NCBI GenBank assembly: GCA_963693315.1
Contig: OY856186.1
Location: 133,007,841 to 133,071,840 of the forward strand
Direction of reading: 5' to 3'
From: Diogma glabrata
Taxonomy: Eukaryota; Arthropoda; Insecta; Diptera; Cylindrotomidae
DNA: 64,000 bases
Positions within the stretch are counted from its first letter, which is position 1. Each line of letters begins with the position of its first letter. Under the pieces are notes generated by a model. It was not told the origin of the DNA. It saw nothing but the letters and a program-made list of their open reading frames with translations, and did not search any database. Of the stretch, positions 41,376 through 53,314 are shown one piece after another. The position numbers and the translations under genes are program-made.

Positions 41376-42735
41376 GCCTTAAATCAAAGAAACAGAAATT
41401 CAATTGGCCTGAGGAATGTGAAGAATGGTTTAAGAAATGTAAAGATGCATTAGCGTCATGCACTCTACCAGCACATTCTAATGATGATGCTCCATTTAAT
41501 ATAACAACTGATGCTTCTAGTTGGGCAATAGGTGCTGTTCTCGAACAATTTAATAATGGTCAATGGGAACCTTTATATTTTTATTCAAAAAAACTATCTC
41601 CAACTGAAACTAAATATTCTGCTTTTGATAGGGAATTGCTTGGCATCTTCCAAGCTCTAAAGCATTGTCGGTATTTCATAGAAGGCAGAGAATTCACAAT
41701 CTTCACTGATCACAAACCACTGACGAAAGCACTTACGTCTAAAACTGAACGTATCTCATGTCAGTCAAGGCACTTAGATTATATTATATCGCACAATTCA
41801 CTAGCGATATTAGACATATTAGTGGAAAAGAAAATGTGATTGCAGATTGTTTATCTAGGCTTGGTAACTCAAATATCCCTGTTCCAAGCATCGATGCTAT
41901 AGATGCAAGTGCTCAAGCAATACTAAATTTGCAGCAGTCGGATGATGAACTGAAGACCCTAATCGCTTCTCAAGACAGAAAACCTAATTCCAAATTTAAA
42001 TTGGAATTGACTGAATTGCCTTTTACAAAAGAACTTTTATGGTGTGATATGTCGACAGGGAAGCAACGTCCGTTTGTGCCATTCCCTTTAAGAAAAAATG
42101 TGTTTGATCAACTACACAAATTGTCTCATCCAGGCATACGTGCATCTCGCAAATTGGTTGCGTCTCGATATTTTGGCCCAATTTAAATAAAAAATTGTTC
42201 TGAATGGACAAAAATTTCCGTACCGTGTAAAAGAAGCAAGGTCAACCGTCACACACCTTCAGTGCATGGAACATTTAGTGTACCTCAATCACGATTTCAG
42301 CACATTCATTTGGATCTGGTGGGTCCACTTCCAGTATCTAATGGATGTTCATATATTCTAACCATAGTGGAGATTCACTAGGTGGCCGGAAGCCTATCTG
42401 AAACCGGATATGACTGCATTTACCGTAGCAAAAACTTTAACTTCTCAGTATATTTCACGCTTTGGAATACCATTAGAAATTACCACCGACCAAGGTTCAC
42501 AAATCAAAACTGTTTTCTGAACTGACTAAATTTCTTGGAAGTCTCCGAATTCGCACAACAGCCTACCACCCTCAAGCAAACGGGATGGTGGAGCGCTTCC
42601 ATCGAGTATTAAAATCATCTCTAATGGCTCGCGGCAATACCACGAATTGGTTTGATGAAATTCCTTGGGTTCTTTTAGGTCTACGAGTCACACTTAAAGA
42701 AGATCTTAAATATTCCCCAGCTGAGCTCGTGCATT
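41376..42735 (+). pseudogene. Gypsy 3 pol: RNase H and integrase (broken)
   Basis: Segments in shifting frames: NWPEECEEWFKKCKDALASC, ITTDASSWAIGAVLEQF and YSAFDRELLGIFQALKHCRY (RNase H), then HISGKENVIADCLSRL, then RPFVPFPLRKNVFDQLHKLS with HPGIRASRKL (integrase zinc domain). The integrase core follows with HIHLDLVGPLPVSNG (first Asp) and, after frameshifts, TAYHPQANGMVERFHRVLKS (Glu). It stops at LKYSPAELV (42733), where the 7.2-kb insertion begins. At least four frame changes or stops are visible. Confidence 0.87.
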
Positions 42736-42833
42736 TTTTTTTGAAGTTATACTTCTTTACGCTCGTTGTAAACACTTTGATGAGGTGTTGGTCGAGAAAC
42801 CGCGTCACGCTTTTTGAAGTTTATATTTTACCC

Positions 42834-42919
42834 TTTATGCTGTAAGGTAATAAAGACGAAATTTGTAAATCAACCTTATGCTGTATGGTAATAAAGACGA
42901 AATTACTAAATCAATCATA
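42834..42919. repeat. Two-copy 42-bp tandem repeat
   Basis: Two adjacent copies of TTATGCTGTAAGGTAATAAA followed by GACGAAATT, with small differences. Confidence 0.85.
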
Positions 42920-44267
42920 TTCTATAATATTAAAATATTATTCGCTTAGTTATCTTTGATCAATTTTTTTTTCACTTTTCGGAATAATCATTAAAATGAA
43001 TAGTTAATGCATAATGTGACAAACAAATTTGTATACTTATATGAAAATTATGTTAAATTATTTTTTAACAAATACATATTTCTAAATTTGTAAATTGTAT
43101 TTGTAAATTACAACAAATATGTTCTTATGGTTTGCAATTATCTATAATATAATAGCCGTGAGTCTATCCCTCTATACGGTCGTAACGCTGATGACGTGGT
43201 ACATTTTTTATTGTTTTTTTTTTTCATTTTTTTAAATAACATTAAAATTATTGTTTTTTTATTCATAAAAATACATAATAATCATAAAAATTTTGTTTTA
43301 CGAATTTTTAATTGACCGAATGTAGTTTTTTAAGGTTATTGCTACTGTCTTTTCCTCTTTCTTGCAAATTATTATCATTTCGATACTAAGAAAATTAATT
43401 ATTTTTGACAGGCAGTGCTAAAAATCATATAATAGTGGTTTTTCGATCATTAGTTTTTATAGTTTTATTCCTGTGAAATAAAATAAAGAAAAACAAAAAC
43501 TATTATTTGAGTATTTCTGTTGCAATATGAGATAACAGCTTCATCACAAAAGATCGTGTGACGTCATTACGAAGATTATTTTTAGTTATTTGTAGTTTTT
43601 GTTATTGTTTAAATAAAATTTAGAATGCATTCAGGGGATTTTAGTAAAAGTTATGTACAGTTTTTGTTGTTGTTTTAATTAAATCTGTTTTTTTCAATTC
43701 AATTAGTCACAATATATGTAATATGTTTTAATTTTGCTTTTGAACCTATATAGATAAAAACATGCTATATATTATGCTTGAATTATAGTAATTAATATAC
43801 TTCACAAACAAACTTAAATCGTTTAAAGCAAAAACATGAGAAATTTCTGAGAGAATTTTTTAAATGATTATAGTTGTGTTTTGTATGTAAGCCAATATAA
43901 ATGTTTGAAATGCTTTTCTTAACTCCCCTTTGTAGCACTATTATAGCAGGAGTTAGACCCAGAATATTGTTCTACAGAACAGCGAACATAACAGCATAGA
44001 AAAATATAGATTTTTAACAATTTTTAAAAACAATGTAGGTTGCAAACATTTGATATTATTGGGACAAAAAACAGTTTGTGTTATAATATACATTTTTAAA
44101 CATTTAATAATTTAAACCGATTTAATAAAATGATGTTTAAAAACTCAGTACAAATTTTCGTTGTCATTGTCGATTTTGAGGGTTGTGCGAAAGGTTCGGG
44201 GCTCAACCCAGACCCTATGTTTATTTTTTATTGTTTTTGTTTACTTTTTTTATAGAACATAAAAATT

Positions 44268-44746
44268 ATTTCTTTGGGATTTTTTGTATTAAATTTCTAG
44301 ATATTACGATGTATGTATTCATAGGATAAGAGAATATTTTGTCAACACTTAAGTCAACATTCTAATCAACATCCTAAGTCACGAGTGTAAAGTCATTATT
44401 GATTGTTGCCAATCAATGCGAAACTTAATATCTGATGCATGGTCAATTCATTGCTTGGTTAGGAAATTGTATATTTTTGGTTAGGAAATATAGACACCTT
44501 CAGGGGAATTTTTAATTTGGGAGGGTTTGGTGGAAATCACTTGAATTTTGCAATTCGAAATAACTTTTCATTTTCTCTAAAATTCCTTTAGAAAAATTTT
44601 TTGTGTTTCGTGCCATAATGACTTTACACTCGTGACTTAGGATGTTGATTAGAATGTTGACTTAAGTGTTGACGAAATATTCTTTCATCGTATGAATTCA
44701 TACATCGTAATATTTAGAATTTTAATACAAAAAATCCCAAAGAAAT
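44268..44746. mobile_element. Foldback element with 130-bp inverted arms
   Basis: The arms 44268-44398 and 44615-44746 are inverted copies; shared words include ATTTCTTTGGGATTTTTTGT and ATCAACATCCTAAGTCACGA. The interior contains the reversed 3' part of the tRNA-like repeat (44530-44615). Confidence 0.8.
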
Positions 44747-45409
44747 GCAATTACTTCGGTCTGAAAGACCTAAGTATTACATTCATGAGCCAAAAGTGAA
44801 ATTCTTACCCCCACTTTTTTGGCATTTCTCGACGTTTTAGGACCTACTGATTCTAAAAAAGCAAAAAAAAAATGTGGCCGGCGGTCATTACCTACGCTGC
44901 AGGGATTTCAAAAATGTTTTTTTCTAAAAATAGGTATACTCAAGGGACAGGTCCGCTGTGTTCGATAACTGAACCGGAAGTGTGTCCCAAAAATTATTAT
45001 GTGTGTCAAAAATAGCAAATTTTCATATTTTTGGCTTAAAAAACGTTCATTTTAAGTGATTACGAGTAGGAAAATTAAATTTGGAGAAATCTTGATGGTC
45101 GGGATTGATATGTGAGATCAAAAACTAGATTATTGCATTAAAAGTTTGTCAAAAAAATGTTTTCAAGTATGTCAAAAGAAAGATTTTTATTTATTTTTTT
45201 ACCAAATTTTTTGGAAAAAAAATAAAATGAATTGTTTGAAATGAAGTTTTATTATTATTATTGAGAATTATGGCATTATAAGTTTGTCAAAAAAATGTTG
45301 TCAAGTGTGTCAAAAAATGATTTCATTTATTCTTTTAGCCAATTTTTTGGAAAAAAAAATGTAGCTGTTTTTATGGCGTAAATGTAATTTAGAATGAAAT
45401 TGGACATGG

Positions 45410-45790
45410 AAATTTTTTAATTTGTTATAGTTTTTGAAATATTTTTGGAATTTTGAAAAAGATTGTATTTTTGATTTTGTAATAAATTTTGCAATATTTT
45501 TATAATTTCGGCAAAAGTTTTAATTTTTGATTTTGTAAGAATTTTTGGAATATTTTTAGAATTTTGAAAAATTTTAAATTCTTGATTTTATTATAAGTTT
45601 TGGAATTTTGAAAAAGTTTTCAATATTTGATTTTGTAATAATTTTTGCAATATTTTTAGAATTTCGGAAAAGTTTGAATTTTTAAGAATTTTTGAAATAT
45701 TTTTGGAATTTTGAAAAAAGTTTGATTTTATTTAATTTTTAAAATATTTTTGGAATTTTGAAAGAAAATGAATTTGTGATTTTGTAATAT
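45410..45790. repeat. Degenerate tandem repeat
   Basis: About six diverged units of roughly 60-65 bp built on TTTTTGGAATATTTTTAGAA followed by TTTTGAAAAAG and TTGATTTTGTAATAA. Confidence 0.7.
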
Positions 45791-46111
45791 TTTCTCGAAA
45801 CGCTAAATGGAGAGGTTTTTGAGCAGTTTGCTGAGTGTGTCATCTTTTCACTAAATTATGTTAATATATGATCTGTTATAATTTTCCGGCAACGTATTGA
45901 TGTTTCGTGTTAGTTTTGTTATAAATTTCTAAACAGAGATAAAAACATACTTGTACTTTGACAAACAGTTATGTTTGATATACATCGCTGCCCAAAACTA
46001 AAAACCATGTTCTCATAAAAGTTTTTTGCCGAAAACTATATCAAAATCCTTAACCCAGACCGAAGTCTTGATATCTCAGAGCTGTGAGGTTTTAGCCCCT
46101 CCATATTTTCC

Positions 46112-46395
46112 AATATGTAATCATAGATGAAAGATTCAACTTAAGTAAATATGAAAAATGATGAAGTTTCAATTTAGAAATTATCTGAACATGAAAATTA
46201 AAATATGGTACGTAATCGCCGCTGTGGCTAAGTTGTGTAAGACACACGGAATTTGAACATACGTCTCTGAGGAATGTGAGTTCGAATCCTGGCACGAAAC
46301 ACAAAAAATTTTTCTAAAGGAATTTTAGAGAAAAAATTGCAAAATTCAAGTGATTTCCAATATGTACTTAAGCTTAATTGTTCACAAAAAACCCA
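46112..46395 (+). repeat. Dispersed repeat with tRNA-like Pol III boxes, copy 2
   Basis: Better preserved than copy 1. A-box-like TGGCTAAGTTG at 46225-46235 and B-box GAGTTCGAATCC at 46278-46289, within a tRNA-like stretch 46218-46296. The T stem does not pair properly, so it is not a functional tRNA gene. It is probably a tRNA-derived SINE. Confidence 0.6.
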
Positions 46396-46824
46396 TCCAA
46401 ATAAAAAATATTCCTTTTTATTCATAAAAATTCCATTTACGGCATTTAAATTTTTCGATAATGTAGTCTTTCAGCCATTTCGTTCAAATTTATTATTTAT
46501 ATCATTTCGATATTAATAAGAAAATTAACTATTTATATGACAGATAGTTTGTTTTCCATCATTATTTTTGCATAGTTTCATTTTCTGGTAAATAAACTAA
46601 AGAAAAACAAAAGCTGCTATTTCATTATTTTCTTAATACATATTATTATTTCCAGCCATTTGTGATGGATCGTATAAAAATTTATAGTATGTACACTTCA
46701 CGATGGTTTTTTTTGTAGAATTATAGTTAAACAGCAGGTGCACACAGAATAGATTAGAAGAGGTTGGATTATGATGGATAGTACTTAGTAATTGTATCAA
46801 AGCCGGATGAAAAGGCAAAGAGTG

Positions 46825-46877
46825 TATGCGCGCGGGTGAAGGGAGGGGGGGGGGCGCAGCCCGCGGGATGCCCCTAG
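46825..46877 (+). mobile_element. Helitron-like 3' end (1)
   Basis: A GC-rich stretch ends in GGGCGCAGCCC (hairpin GGGC/GCCC), then GCGGGATGCCC and CTAG at 46874-46877, followed by T. Hairpin plus CTRR just before an A/T target is the 3' terminus of Helitrons. The 5' TC end was not located. Confidence 0.6.
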
Positions 46878-47289
46878 TATAAAATATGTACTTATTTCTA
46901 TGCATTAGCACGAATACGATTTATTTAAGCATTGCTTATATATGATTAAACAAACCTGCTTGCATTAGCAGAACTGTCCTCACATGTTCCAAAAATCGGA
47001 AATTGACGTTTCTTTTCCTCTTCCTAGAAACATTGATGAACCAAGAATTTGCATTGGAACCTTAGTACCGAAGAAAAAGATTATGAACAATATCAAAGCT
47101 ACAGGTTTAAATCGTTTTACTTATTGAGTCAAATATGCTTCAAAACTATTATTGTTATTGCAAGGGATCTATAAAATATATGCAAATATATTTTGGATTT
47201 TTGAGATCAAGTAAACTCAAGTAAGTAAAGAAGTAATTGGAATATTTTCAATTCAAAGGTATGGTTTGAAGTTTCTCAGAAAAAAACTA

Positions 47290-47420
47290 CAATTCACATT
47301 TTATGTGTTTCGGATCGGATTCGAACCTACCCTCGTCAGTGCCCGGCACATGCAAATATGTTAACAAATGTTGTGATTTGACGGTTTTAATAATAATATA
47401 TAAGTCTGAATTTACAAACG
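47290..47420 (-). repeat. tRNA-like B-box repeat fragment
   Basis: On the minus strand AGGTTCGAATCC (47318-47329) is a consensus-quality Pol III B box, followed by CCGAAACACAT as in the other tRNA-like repeats. No convincing A box. A 111-aa frame across it has no motif. Confidence 0.4.
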
Positions 47421-48805
47421 AAATTAGTCTTATTATTATTTTTTCCAATTTTTGTTTTAAGTTGTGGGAAGGAATGTCGAAATAAGACGATGACCATAAA
47501 GCGATAAAACCCATTAAGCGACGAAATTCACTAAAAATGGTGGTATTCTTTAACCGGTCGGCGTATGCATCAATGTAGTAGAGTATTGCCGACAATCGAT
47601 AAAATATATTTGCAAATTGCAATACGACCCTCTTCAGAACAGCAAAATTTCTGGATTGATAAATGATTATAAGTCTACATGAAATACCATGCTAAACCAA
47701 TAGCAATGAACCAGTGTACCTATTTTGTATGACGAGTACGGTGGTTTCGGAGTAAATAATTGACAATTGTGACATCCAATAAACAAATATATTTACGCTC
47801 ACCTAATTGTTCGGGACACATTGAGTTATTTGAATTAAATCTTTGGAATAAAATTTTAACTTTTTTCTAACCTTAATCTTTTGCCATCTACATTTATAAA
47901 AATTATTTAATTATTATTTGTCTGTCAATTACGCATCAATACGCATGGAGGGATCAGTTTTTATTAATTTGTTAGTTTTTTTCTATTTTTTGATCCACGG
48001 GTGTGACAACCCCGCGTACTCCAGTCCGTGCTATTGGCATATGAGTTAACGTGAAATATCGCATACCACTGGCAATAGCAGTGAGATATCACTAGCCAAG
48101 GTGATATCTTAGGGGTGCTGGCGGATGAACCGTATTCAGTCAACGGTAGCACTCTCAATCTTAGCTAATGAATATTCCTTGATGCTGGAACGCTGTAGCT
48201 TGCTCGAAGAAACGAGCCTTCATATAACTATATATCTGAGCTTTAATCAACTGCGTCCCATAATCAAGGATTATGCCATTAGTTGGACTATTGGCAAACC
48301 AATTTTAGTTTTGTTCCTGCAAATTTTTAAAACAAATTTGCTTTTTATCTCTTATTTTATTTTTATTTTCCCTACCCTATCACGAAATATTGGCCTATAT
48401 CATATTTTATATGTGATAGGATTTATGGTTTAGTTATCCATTATTTAACAAAAAAATATTAAAAAAGAAAAAAACAGATTTGCGTCCATTAACATCCTTT
48501 GAACGCATGTTGTTGTGGGACCTTGGTCTTAAAAGGTTTTTATGTGTTGTTGTGACACATATTGTAATGCCTACTACACATCACATTTTATTAAAAAAAA
48601 AATTTGTTTTAATTTTAACATACATTTAATATGTAAATTTATCTATAGCTTTAGAGACATTTACTTAATGGCTTTTGCTGACTGTAAAATGATACTATTA
48701 CATTTTTTTCAAACTTTTTATATATTACTAATAAAATAAGTTAAATTAAACGACATTAAAAAAAACTATAGTCGAATTTACTCAAAAAAAACAGTTTTCA
48801 ACCAC

Positions 48806-48848
48806 TTTATCTGGGAAGCACGGGCATCGCCGTGCGGTTACCTTCTAG
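48806..48848 (+). mobile_element. Helitron-like 3' end (2)
   Basis: GCACGGGCATCGCCGTGC (48818-48835) is a hairpin with a 6-bp stem. Nine bases later comes CTAG (48845-48848) followed by T. This is the canonical Helitron 3' terminus. At 49261-49350 a TCTGTCTGTCTGTG and GAAGTATAACTTC segment may be another Helitron part; a similar GAAGTTATACTTC is at 42749. Confidence 0.7.
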
Positions 48849-48869
48849 TAATTAATAATTATTAGTTTT

Positions 48870-49260
48870 TTGAATAATATTTTTTTCTATTTATTTAATA
48901 TTTTTTTTGAATATTTTTTTTAATAATATTTTTTTTTGTATAATATTTTTTTTGAATAATATTTTTTTTTTCTTTTTGGATAAAATTTTTTTTTATTTTT
49001 TTGACTAAGAAAACTAAGAAAAATCGACGATTATACGTTCTTATACTTTTTGAATAATAATTTTTTTTTTTGAATAATATTTTTTCTTTATATTTATGTT
49101 TTGAATAATGTTTTTTTTTAATATTTTTTTTTGAATAATATTTTTTTTTTTTTGTATAATATTTTTTTCTTTTGAATAATATTTTTTTTTTGAATAATAT
49201 TTTTTTTATTGTTTTTTTTTTTGAATTATATTTTTGTTTTTTTTTTAGTTATTTTTTTTT
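48870..49260. repeat. TGAATAATATTTTTTTT low-complexity repeat
   Basis: About 390 bp of a degenerate 17-20-bp unit, TTTTGAATAATATTTTTT. Confidence 0.9.
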
Positions 49261-49969
49261 TAATGTATCCTATCTGTCTGTCTGTGTGCGTGTGTGCGAG
49301 CAAATGACCAAAGAAGTATAACTTCCACCGTCTGGTCCGACGCAGACCCTACTTTTTTTTAATAAAATGTGTTGTGTAGTGGCATTACAATATGTGTCAC
49401 AACGACACATAAAAACCTTTTAAGACCAAGGTCCCACAACAACATGAGTTCTAATGTTAATGGACGCAAATTTTTTTTGTTTTTTTTTATTTTTTTTTTG
49501 TTAAATAATGGATAACTAAACAATAAATCCCATCACATATAAAATGGGACATAGGCCAGTATTTCGTGATAGGATAGGGGAAATAAAAATAAAAAGCAAA
49601 TTTATTTTAAAAATTTGCAGGAACAAAACTAAAATGGGTTTGCCAATAGTCCAGCTAATGGCATAATCCTTGATTATGTAATGTAGCACGTAGTATCTTC
49701 CTCAATGATTAAAGCTCAGATATATTTTTATATGAAGGCTCGTTTTTTCGAGCAAACTACAGTGTGCCATCATCAAGGAATATTCATTAGCTAAGATTGA
49801 GAGTGCTACCGTTGACTAAATACAGTTCATCCGCCAGCACCCCTAAGATATCAACTTGGCTAGTTATATCTCACTGTTATTGCCAGTGGTATGTGATATC
49901 TGACGTTAACTCATATGCCAATAGCAGGGACTGGAGTACGCGGGCTTGTCACACCCGTAGATCAAAAAT

Positions 49970-50323
49970 GGTGAAACTTTAAAAATTCTGGGAGAAGTTT
50001 TTTCTCAAACTGCAGAACCATCGCTTGATCTTAACAATTTCGTTAGTAATCTTAGAGAACAAATGCGAAATGTTAAATTTCGTGAGCCACGACTAGCCCA
50101 TCAATCAAGTTTTGTTCCAGACGATCTTCATTCAAACGAATACGTCTTTGTGAGAGTCGATGAAATCAGGAAAGGCTTAAATCCTCCTTATGATGGACCT
50201 TTCACAGTTTTGAATAGATTCCGAAAACATTTTGTTGTTGATATTACAGGTAAAAACACATCAGTACCAATCGATAGATTGAAACCAGCTTATATCTCAG
50301 AAGTGATCTCTCCGGTTGAATGA
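49970..50323 (+). pseudogene. Gypsy 3 integrase C-terminal part
   Basis: Resumes the frame cut at 42733 with GETLKILGEVFSQTAEPSLD, then an open stretch 50063-50323 with SSFVPDDLHSNEYVFVRVDE, PPYDGPFTVLNRFRKHFVVD and VPIDRLKPAYI. This is the integrase C-terminal GPY/F-type module (PYDGPF) that ends gypsy polyproteins. Confidence 0.88.
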
Positions 50324-50385
50324 ATCACGTTCGCGTAAAGTGTCATTTAAGAATAATCAAATTGTTGAAATTGTAGCACTACGTT

Positions 50386-50860
50386 GGAGGGGAGTGATGT
50401 AGCAACCATTGGTTTCATGCAATGCTTCCAACAATCGCTTCATTCTATCAATAACAAACATATCTACTTCGAAACAAATATATTGTTTTATGTACGTAAT
50501 TTATTTCATGTTTTATCCTAAATTTCATGTTTGAACTTTTTATTAATCTTTATGTATAAAATCAACAAAATCATATATAATCAAATAATATATCAAATAT
50601 AATTTCATGTACAGTAAAATTTATATGTATGTATATGATAAATATAGTTTCGTTTTTATTTATTTATATCAAAAAAGAAAGTACGTAGCACTTATGCATT
50701 TGATTTTAATTACAATGTTATTTTGAGTATCACAGACTAGGCCAGAGTAAAGCTAAATATTAAAATCTACTAAAAAAGAAAAAACATTATAAACGTTACT
50801 TAAAATACTTAAAAACAAATAATATCACAACAAGCTGTGAAAACTCATCATCTCTGAGGC
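50386..50860 (+). repeat. Polypurine tract and start of gypsy 3 3' LTR
   Basis: GGAGGGGAG (50386-50394) is a polypurine tract, followed by TGATGTAGCAACC, the probable LTR start. I found no 5' LTR copy upstream of the gag, so the LTR end is not defined. It probably runs to the non-LTR element near 50860. Confidence 0.6.
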
Positions 50861-50879
50861 ACATAGAAGCACCCCATAC

Positions 50880-52256
50880 GCTTAGACATACTGAGCTGTA
50901 ACTAAAGTTTACAAAATTGACTAGGAATATGGATTTCGATCCGGTCCGTTTTAATTCTAGCGGTTAGTTATTCCACAGTTTGATCCCCCTTACGAAAACA
51001 GATGTATTAAGAGCGACGCATGAATTTGAAGCGGGGATGACTCTCAGGTTATCTGAGAATCTAAATGATAAACGTAATTTTTCATAGAGATAAGTGGGAC
51101 TCTGAGTACGAATTAAGGTTTTCAGGAAATAGCATGTTCTGAAATTCAAATAGGTGAGTATATCACAGCTCAATAAACGCGTAGTATATGGAGAGATGTG
51201 GTCAAATTTTCTTAGTTTAAAAACATATCTGGTACAAGCATTAAAGAACATACGAAGCCTATACTCGCATTTCTTGCTCATTCCGAAGAGGACCGTATCC
51301 CCGTATAAGAAATGAGGAAGGATGTACGATATGAATAGTCGTCTTTTCAGGCTGACATCAGCGAACATTGTGAGTCTCCAAAGTCTGCGAAGGCAAATAA
51401 AATCTTTTCGAGAGACTTGTTACGTGTTTGTCCCAAGTTAACTTGTTGTTGATCACAACTCCTAGATTTTTTACATTTTTCGAGTATGGCACTGGATTGT
51501 TTAGCAACATTAATTTCGGCAAATCATTTAAATTATATGAAGTGGTATTCAAATAGATTACAATTGCTTGAGTTTTTGCAGTGTTGAGTTTTAGGCCAAT
51601 TTCTGATGCCCAACATTCGATTCTCCCAAGATCGTCATTCATAGCTTTCACGCAATCAGAAACAGAAACTACATCCAAATTGCTTGAGAGGTAAATCTGA
51701 ATATCGTCTGCATATAGATGGAAATTACAATTTAATATGTTTTCGCTAATATCGGCAACATACATGCAGAACAGTAGAGGACCCAGAATGGACCCTTGGG
51801 TACACCTGAACTGATCAAGATTTCGTTAGATAAATTGTCGTCAATTTTTACTTTTTGAGTCCTGTGCGAGAGATACGATAAAATCATTAAAGCAGCAGGC
51901 CTAGAAAAGCGAAACTTTCTGATTAGTTTGTCGCAAATTACATCATGTTTGATTGTATCAAATGCCTTCGAGAAATCAAGCAGGCACAGTATGGTCAGCC
52001 TCCTTGAATCCATGTTTCGTCTGATATCATCACATATTTTCAATAAGGCTGTAGATGTTCTATGTAACTTTCTATAACCGGACTGGAATTGGAAAAACAG
52101 AGAATTTTCTTCGAGGAAGCTGGTCATCTGCGCACTCAAGATCTTTTCAAAAGCCTTTGACAGTGAAGATAACATAATTATTAGTCTGAAATCGGCGATG
52201 TCACTTGGAATTTTAGTTTTGGGGATCGGCAAGATCATGGGGTGACTCCACTGCAA
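50880..52256 (-). pseudogene. Jockey/CR1-type non-LTR reverse transcriptase (frameshifted)
   Basis: Three overlapping minus-strand frames: 52256-51732 with DFRLIIMLSSLSKAFEKIL, FQSGYRKLHRTSTALL and LLDFSKAFDTIKHD (motif A), ISSGVPKG (motif B); 51765-51358 with [12 protein letters not shown] (motif C, YADD) and [11 protein letters not shown]; and 51368-50964 with the thumb (RRLFISYILPHFLYGD, FNACTRYVFKLRKFDHISPY). These give the palm and thumb of a non-LTR RT with two frameshifts. The endonuclease domain is missing (5' truncation). Both catalytic Asp positions are kept. Confidence 0.88.
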
Positions 52257-52544
52257 AGGGAACTCGGAGCTAGAGAGGATGAAATTGAAAAAGTGTAATA
52301 GGAAATTAGCTAAAAATTGTGTTATGTACTGTAATATGTACTATAGATTTTGTATATATATATAATTATTGTCTATTTCAAAATTAAAAAAATTAAAATA
52401 AAATTAATCAATATCGGTCTTCCCTTGAAGACAAGTCAAATTATAAATAATTAATTGTTTTACTTTGTAATAATAATAAAATCAAGTGTAAGTGAAGTTC
52501 CAGATTATAAAATTGAATAAGAACATCCAGCGCCCCAACATTCC

Positions 52545-52702
52545 TCACATAATCAAGGATTATGCCACTAGCTGAAGTATTGGTAACACCATTTTATTTT
52601 TGTTCCTGCAAACGTTTAAAACAAATTTGCTTTTTATCTTTTATTTTATTTTTATTTTCTCAATCCCATTATGAAATATTGGGGTATGTCATATTTTACA
52701 TT
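52545..52702. mobile_element. Long-TIR element, copy B, left piece
   Basis: Matches 48255-48410 (ATAATCAAGGATTATGCCA and TTTGCTTTTTATC). It is continued at 54743, so copy B is split by a 2-kb insertion. Confidence 0.8.
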
Positions 52703-52752
52703 TTTTTCTTTTTTTTTTTAATAAAAAAAAATAAATAAAAAAAATTTAAAAA

Positions 52753-53314
52753 CACACTTTTTGAAAAACGAACTAAAAAGTAGAAAATAAATTTTGCATT
52801 AACACCAGCGTTATGTCTTTTATAATTATATTTCCTTTGAAATTGTTAGAAGAAAAATATTTAAATGGTATTTAACACATCTTATCATAGATGCAAATAT
52901 TAAATTTTTGACTAATTTAAAATGCTAATTTTCGATTGACAAACAGTTTTCCGTTCCCATTTGTTACATAAAATAAAAGTGGGTGACGCATACATTAATA
53001 TAGAAAAGGAACAAATGTATTCTATGTTAATCTCTAACAAGAGAGACTACAAACGTTTATTCCCTTTCCTTTCTGAATGCGCCAACCACTTTTATTTTAT
53101 GTAACAAATGGGAACGGAAAACTGTTTGTCAATCGAAAATTAGCATTTTAAATTAGTCAAAAATTTAATATTTGCATCTATGCTAAGATGTGTTAAATAC
53201 CATTTAAATATTTTTTCTTCTAACAATTTCAAAGGAAATATAATTATAAAAGACAACGCTGGTGTTAATGCAAAATTCATTTTCTACTTTTTAGTTCGTT
53301 TTTCAAAAAGTGTG
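52753..53314. mobile_element. Foldback MITE, copy 2
   Basis: Inverted relative to copy 1 (37627-38203), with the same arms and a loop that matches the reverse complement of the copy 1 loop. Confidence 0.9.

Larger units (their letters stand above)
47978..49968. mobile_element. Long-TIR element, copy A
   Basis: Inverted arms of about 600 bp (47982-48590 and 49365-49968) start with TTTTTGATC(C/T)ACGGGTGTGACAA. Each arm ends in the non-LTR-type tail (ATGTGTTGTTGTGACACATA and its complement). The centre contains a Helitron-like end and AT low complexity. Its right edge is exactly where gypsy 3 integrase resumes. A partial copy is at 52545-52702 plus 54743-54925. Confidence 0.75.
42736..49969. 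other. 7.2-kb cluster of insertions inside gypsy 3 integrase
   Basis: The integrase sequence stops near 42733 and resumes at 49970 in the expected order, so everything between was inserted, probably in several steps. Contents: Helitron-like ends, foldback elements, tRNA-like repeats, a long-TIR element and low-complexity DNA. Diverged direct repeats (43355-43515 and 46485-46635, sharing ATCATTTCGATA and TAAAGAAAAACAAAA) suggest related bodies. No gene is supported. Confidence 0.7.

Noticed and set aside
46218..46296. Functional tRNA gene
   Set aside because: The A and B boxes are present but the T stem and acceptor stem do not pair, and the sequence is part of a dispersed 300-bp repeat.
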